Shown piece after piece: positions 61,601 through 64,000 of a stretch of DNA of 64,000 nt. Position numbers and translations under genes: made by a program. The first letter of the stretch is position 1. Each line of letters opens with the position of its first letter. The notes under the pieces are model-generated. The model saw nothing but the letters and a program-made list of their open reading frames with translations, did no database searches and had not been told where the DNA came from. The stretch comes from an uncultured Prevotella sp. GTDB lineage: Bacteria; Bacteroidota; Bacteroidia; Bacteroidales; Bacteroidaceae. Location of the stretch: positions 1 through 64,000 of the forward strand of contig CAMPYS010000005.1 of the NCBI GenBank assembly GCA_946998295.1. The letters are read 5' to 3'.

Positions 61601-63587
61601 TGGTGGTATTCATCTTTATACTAATGACAATGATTCTACGGTAGACCAAAGTATCACTATAGGCGTTAAAAATTTTGAATTAAATGAAATAATGTCTTTA
61701 TTACCATTTTCTCCTAATGTTTCTGGTCAAATAAATGGAGACTACCATATTGTAAAATCAGGGAAAGATTTGTCTGTATCTTCAGATATGTCAATACATA
61801 AAATGGCTTATGAAGGGAATAACATGGGCGATGTCGGGATAGAGTTTGTCTATATGCCTTTGGGAAATGGAGAGCATTCGGTTAATGCTTTTATTTCAAG
61901 TAACGGCAAAGAAGTAGGCACTCTATCTGGTAGTTATAAGTCTCAAGGTAAAGGTTGGTTAGATTCAAAAGTAGAAATGAGTAGATTCCCATTAGATTAT
62001 ATAAATGGCTTTGTGCCGGATAAACTTTTAGGACTTTATGGGACAGTACAAGGAGCTTTATCAGTTGAAGGGCCTTTAAACAAATTGGACATTAATGGTA
62101 TGGTCGAAATGGATTCTGCAGCTATATTTAGCAAGCCGTATGGTATTGAAATGACTTTTGAGAATAAGCCTTTACGAATAGAGAATAGTAAATTGATATT
62201 CGAAGATTTTAATCTTTATGCAAAAAACAAATCTCCATTATCTATTACTGGTAATATAGATTTTGCAAATCCTAATAGGATGTATACCGATATGCTTTTA
62301 CGTGCAGATAATTTTCAACTTATAAGTGAAAACAAAAATCAGCGTTCTGAAGTTTTTGGCAAAGCATATATTGACTTTTTAGGTAGGCTACATGGGAATC
62401 TTTCTAAGTTACAGTTAGATGCTAATGCAAAATTGTTAGGTGCTACTGATATGACTTATGTTGTGAGTGATGACCAATTGTTGGCAGATACAGAACTTAA
62501 AAATCTTGTTGATTTTAATATGGCGAATGATACACTACGAACTGTTGTTAAGCGTCCTGATATTGTTGGCTTTAATATGAATATGAATTTTGAAGTTGAT
62601 CCTCAAGCACGAATAGTTTGTGTTTTTGCTGATAATAAGTCTAACTATATAGACCTTACAGGGGGAGGTAAATTTTCTACTACTTATGATGCAACAAACA
62701 GTTTGCGATTGTATGGTAAATATACTGTACGTGAAGGTATTATGAAATATTCTTTACCAATTATACCTCTTAGGACTTTTACAATACATCAGGGAAGTTA
62801 TATAAATTTCACAGGAGATCCTATGAAACCTCTTTTAGGGATAACAGCAACGGAGAATGTAAAATCTACAGTGTCTGATGGTATTGGAGGAAGCAGAGTG
62901 GTAGATTTTGAGGTGGGTGTGCAGCTTACTAAAAAGTTTCCTAATCCCGGATTAGAATTTATTATTCTTGCACCTGATGATCAAGAAATGCAAAATATGT
63001 TGAAGCTTAAAAGTGTAGAGGAGCAATCAAAGCTTGCAGTGACGATGCTTGCTTCTGGTGTTTATTTTGATTCTTCCAATTCGGTTGCAACAACTTCTGC
63101 TATGAATGGTGCTTTATTAGGATTTATTCAAAATAGAGTAAATGCTATTACTGGAAAGGCATTACATTCTATGGGAGTTTCTATTACTGCAAATATGGAG
63201 AGTACTGCTGATGCTACTGGTAGCCTTCATACGGATTATACATTTAAGTTTTCTAAACGTCTATTTGATAATAGATTACGTATAGTAATGGGAGGTAGGG
63301 TGTCTACAGGAGCGCAGATGGATGGACAGAATGGTGCTTTCTTTGATAATTTTGCTATAGAATATAGGCTAAATAAACGTGAAACACAGTATTTAAACCT
63401 TTATTATGAACGTGAAGCCTTTGATTGGTTAGAGGGGAATCAAGGCGAATTTGGCATAGGTTATATGTGGCGTCGTAAACTTGGAAGTTTAAAAGATTTG
63501 TTTCATATTAAACCAGAATCATCTAAGTTAAATATTAAGAAGTTATATTTTAAACAAGCTGATAGTTTGACAGTAAAAGATAAATAG
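58686..63587 (+). CDS. TamB-like (DUF490) translocation/assembly protein, about 1633 aa
   Basis: Start chosen at the ATG 58686 (MNKRILRKLIKW); a TTG two codons upstream is also in frame. N-terminal anchor (about 11-34), AsmA-like start (KTGLDISINHISLSFPFDLRI), a long beta-helical middle, and a C-terminal TamB domain: LRLYGKYTVREGIMKYSLPI, IHQGSYINFTGDPMKPLLGI and EEQSKLAVTMLASGVYFDSS, ending with a barrel-like YRLNKRETQYLNLYYERE. It is longer than, and only broadly similar to, the other TamB-like protein of the window. Expected to bridge inner and outer membranes. It follows nqrF by 55 bases and might be partly co-transcribed. Confidence 0.9.
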   Translation: MNKRILRKLIKWFIATILSPILIFFLLLLLLCIPTIQNWAVKGVTCYASKKTGLDISINHISLSFPFDLRIDDFKMMKKSKTYNPKSDTVAYVKQLVADVQLLPLLEGKVNVNSLLFRKVKLNSMNYIAEVTIKGELERLYLKQNAINTKKYTALINTASFQGGGLDIAINDTISKDTTSQPTFWNLNFSKLKIDKTTLKIHAKRDSLIFAANLGRARLRDLNIDLYKKCYKLSTSKFYDSKIIYDRPYEPYKSKGLDIAHVRLNGFNLAVDSLYYDSLKTAVSIEKTNFVEQSGFKIDNFSGICFIDSSRFRLDDFQLLMPCTKLKGSFFMDLNAFKPKNPGIISLDINGNIYKNDFRPLLYLLPFKNHSLIPNKSIYLNGVFRGNTKDFRYDIFRLYIPNFIDLSSSGTVINPLSFNKLLANINLRASSGNLHSFYRYLPKKILKKVKLPNSLNIVLNAKIRKKRISVNSLLKQGRGRLKLAAYYNLNTHFYDISGQANRLSINNFVSYPAIKPFTGTFKVHGHGFDIFNHKTNINISICVNKLSVNSYILDRMRIYSVLHNGKIYLNVDSKNRLLNGNIRYNGFISNKNLTGKLKGCLSNISLSRFGLKHSNYLVSGCFNLSVKSNLRNIHNVQGTITNFVLNEKRNRGGVVQLIAGNFNLNASLSGRNVVTTVGGNFDNIDFYQLGAVDKPFNIKFSSNLSLSTNLRNKIKLTGKLGNLGATTLDKSYSFGDVSVNLCSTPDTTFSTIQNNDFLLATNWKGNPNKVLYKVHHLFKNFTKQLKNGYIHQLELKQDLPIGNLRLKSGVNNFFANFILQRGYYFKNADVELSSSPIKGLNGLITVDSLSTDSLLVENAKLYIKDTPTGIAYTAQMLNSSTNKYPYKAYFEGSLFDHGLNANISLLDAKDKVALSMATDVSMLSKGINIAITSPEVIMGYKHFTVNKENYVFIRDKDKHISAQMQLKDSNGSGGIHLYTNDNDSTVDQSITIGVKNFELNEIMSLLPFSPNVSGQINGDYHIVKSGKDLSVSSDMSIHKMAYEGNNMGDVGIEFVYMPLGNGEHSVNAFISSNGKEVGTLSGSYKSQGKGWLDSKVEMSRFPLDYINGFVPDKLLGLYGTVQGALSVEGPLNKLDINGMVEMDSAAIFSKPYGIEMTFENKPLRIENSKLIFEDFNLYAKNKSPLSITGNIDFANPNRMYTDMLLRADNFQLISENKNQRSEVFGKAYIDFLGRLHGNLSKLQLDANAKLLGATDMTYVVSDDQLLADTELKNLVDFNMANDTLRTVVKRPDIVGFNMNMNFEVDPQARIVCVFADNKSNYIDLTGGGKFSTTYDATNSLRLYGKYTVREGIMKYSLPIIPLRTFTIHQGSYINFTGDPMKPLLGITATENVKSTVSDGIGGSRVVDFEVGVQLTKKFPNPGLEFIILAPDDQEMQNMLKLKSVEEQSKLAVTMLASGVYFDSSNSVATTSAMNGALLGFIQNRVNAITGKALHSMGVSITANMESTADATGSLHTDYTFKFSKRLFDNRLRIVMGGRVSTGAQMDGQNGAFFDNFAIEYRLNKRETQYLNLYYEREAFDWLEGNQGEFGIGYMWRRKLGSLKDLFHIKPESSKLNIKKLYFKQADSLTVKDK

Positions 63588-63627
63588 TTTTTCTTTTGTG
63601 TTTGGGAAAAATGATAGCATTATTATT

Positions 63628-63770
63628 ATTGCTGTCTGGTTAAATTGCTATCTTTGCTCATGGTTATATTTATTATATTGAGAAAACAAAGATAACCAAA
63701 AGGACTGACACCTCGTGAGATGTGTCAGCCCTAATTTATTTTGTTTGAAAAAGTTTTACCGGACAGCAAT
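63628..63770 (-). mobile_element. IS-derived/MITE-like element, 143 bp
   Basis: Ends: ATTGCTGTCTGGTTAAA at 63628 and the complement of ATTGCTGTCCGGTAAAAC at 63770. Read on the minus strand from 63770 it has the same 31-bp terminus as the element at 42816, a hairpin, then an ATG (63661) beginning MSKDSNLTRQQ and a stop at the other end. The little frame resembles the start of an IS4-type transposase, as at 42854. No target duplication was found. It is a truncated IS start or a MITE formed from one. Confidence 0.6.
63701..63732. terminator. Strong hairpin within the terminal element
   Basis: AGGACTGACACCTCG and the complementary AGATGTGTCAGCCCT form a GC-rich stem of about 13 bp with two mismatches. 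On the minus strand it is followed by CCTTTTGG. It may insulate the IS reading frame from outside transcription. Confidence 0.45.
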
Positions 63771-64000
63771 AAATTAAAAATTAAAGTTGACACTTTTCAC
63801 GTATTATTACCCCCTTTTTGATTATCTTTATTTTTGTAAAAAATATATAACCATTGGCAAAGGTGGTAATTTTATTTGACACTTATAATTGCAAAAAGTA
63901 ATCTATATTACAGGATATTTTTACAGCAGAATATGTTGTTGTAACTATTATAAAGCCAGGCCATTACATAAATTATCGCAATCCAGCCAATCGTTTTACT
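63771..64000. other. Window end, no identified gene
   Basis: After the IS-derived element nothing is recognisable. A short plus-strand frame at the very end (ILQDIFTAEYVVVTIIKPGH, from about 63905) has protein-like composition but no visible start and runs off the window, so it cannot be called. Confidence 0.2.

Noticed and set aside
42816..63770. Reading the inverted IS ends as an active composite transposon carrying nqr and the Tam genes.
   Set aside because: Both IS pieces lack a transposase body, no target duplication is visible, and the cargo is ordinary housekeeping with composition like the rest. Only an inversion hotspot is suggested.
1..64000. CRISPR arrays, rRNA and tRNA genes.
   Set aside because: No regularly spaced repeat-spacer pattern and no GC-rich structured RNA gene-like segments were found on reading both strands; the iterons have near-contiguous 22-bp phase, not spacer architecture.

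Overview
The window is very AT-rich and looks like Bacteroidales, most likely a Prevotella-type organism. The sequence evidence is: several promoters with the Bacteroidetes -7 element TANNTTTG (some with TTTG about 19 bases upstream), few Shine-Dalgarno sites, a PPi-dependent phosphofructokinase, a six-gene Na+-NQR operon, DUF4827 next to glmM, Omp28- and FadL-type surface proteins, and type IX secretion (T9SS)-like C-terminal sorting domains. Species is not determinable from sequence alone. No rRNA, tRNA or CRISPR was seen.

Layout. 0-10.7 kb: a minus-strand plsC operon cut by the window edge, PPi-phosphofructokinase (pfp), a GH25 lysozyme converging on and overlapping prmA, three surface/exported proteins, an Old Yellow Enzyme and a WYL regulator. 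10.7-17.4 kb is the accessory heart: a small promoter-terminator unit, IS256 and other remnants, a TetR / truncated sugar-phosphate cyclase / ribB island with visibly higher GC, one copy of a 394-bp repeat, a large inverted-repeat structure, a ParA plus small DNA-binding-type protein pair, and an array of direct repeats (core GACAAATAGGGAATTT) spaced about 22 bp. That last block looks like a plasmid-type partition locus and iteron origin without a Rep gene, sitting among housekeeping genes. It is either an integrated plasmid remnant or the origin of a secondary chromosome.

17.4-34.4 kb: uvrA; a WG-repeat protein and an AmpG-like MFS transporter; a minus-strand set of response regulator, sensor kinase, MgtA Mg2+ ATPase and an outer-membrane barrel that looks like a Mg2+ stress module; an S1C-type lipoprotein protease with an acidic insertion; a tiny secreted protein that is almost only a sorting domain; a GHL10 glycoside hydrolase; mutS2. 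34.4-35.2 kb holds a sorting-domain gene remnant interrupted by a 151-bp MITE with a perfect 5-bp target duplication; removing it restores the frame.

35.2-47.9 kb: TetR-fabG, a pseudouridine synthase, DUF4827-glmM, LysR-yeiH, the second copy of the 394-bp repeat (ending 1 bp before an IS-derived terminus), a YfhO-like membrane protein and a TamA-like outer-membrane barrel lipoprotein. 48.2-63.6 kb: two giant TamB-like proteins flank nqrABCDEF. The window ends in another IS-derived element, whose 31-bp terminus is an exact inverted copy of the one at 42.8 kb, followed by about 230 bases with no recognisable gene.
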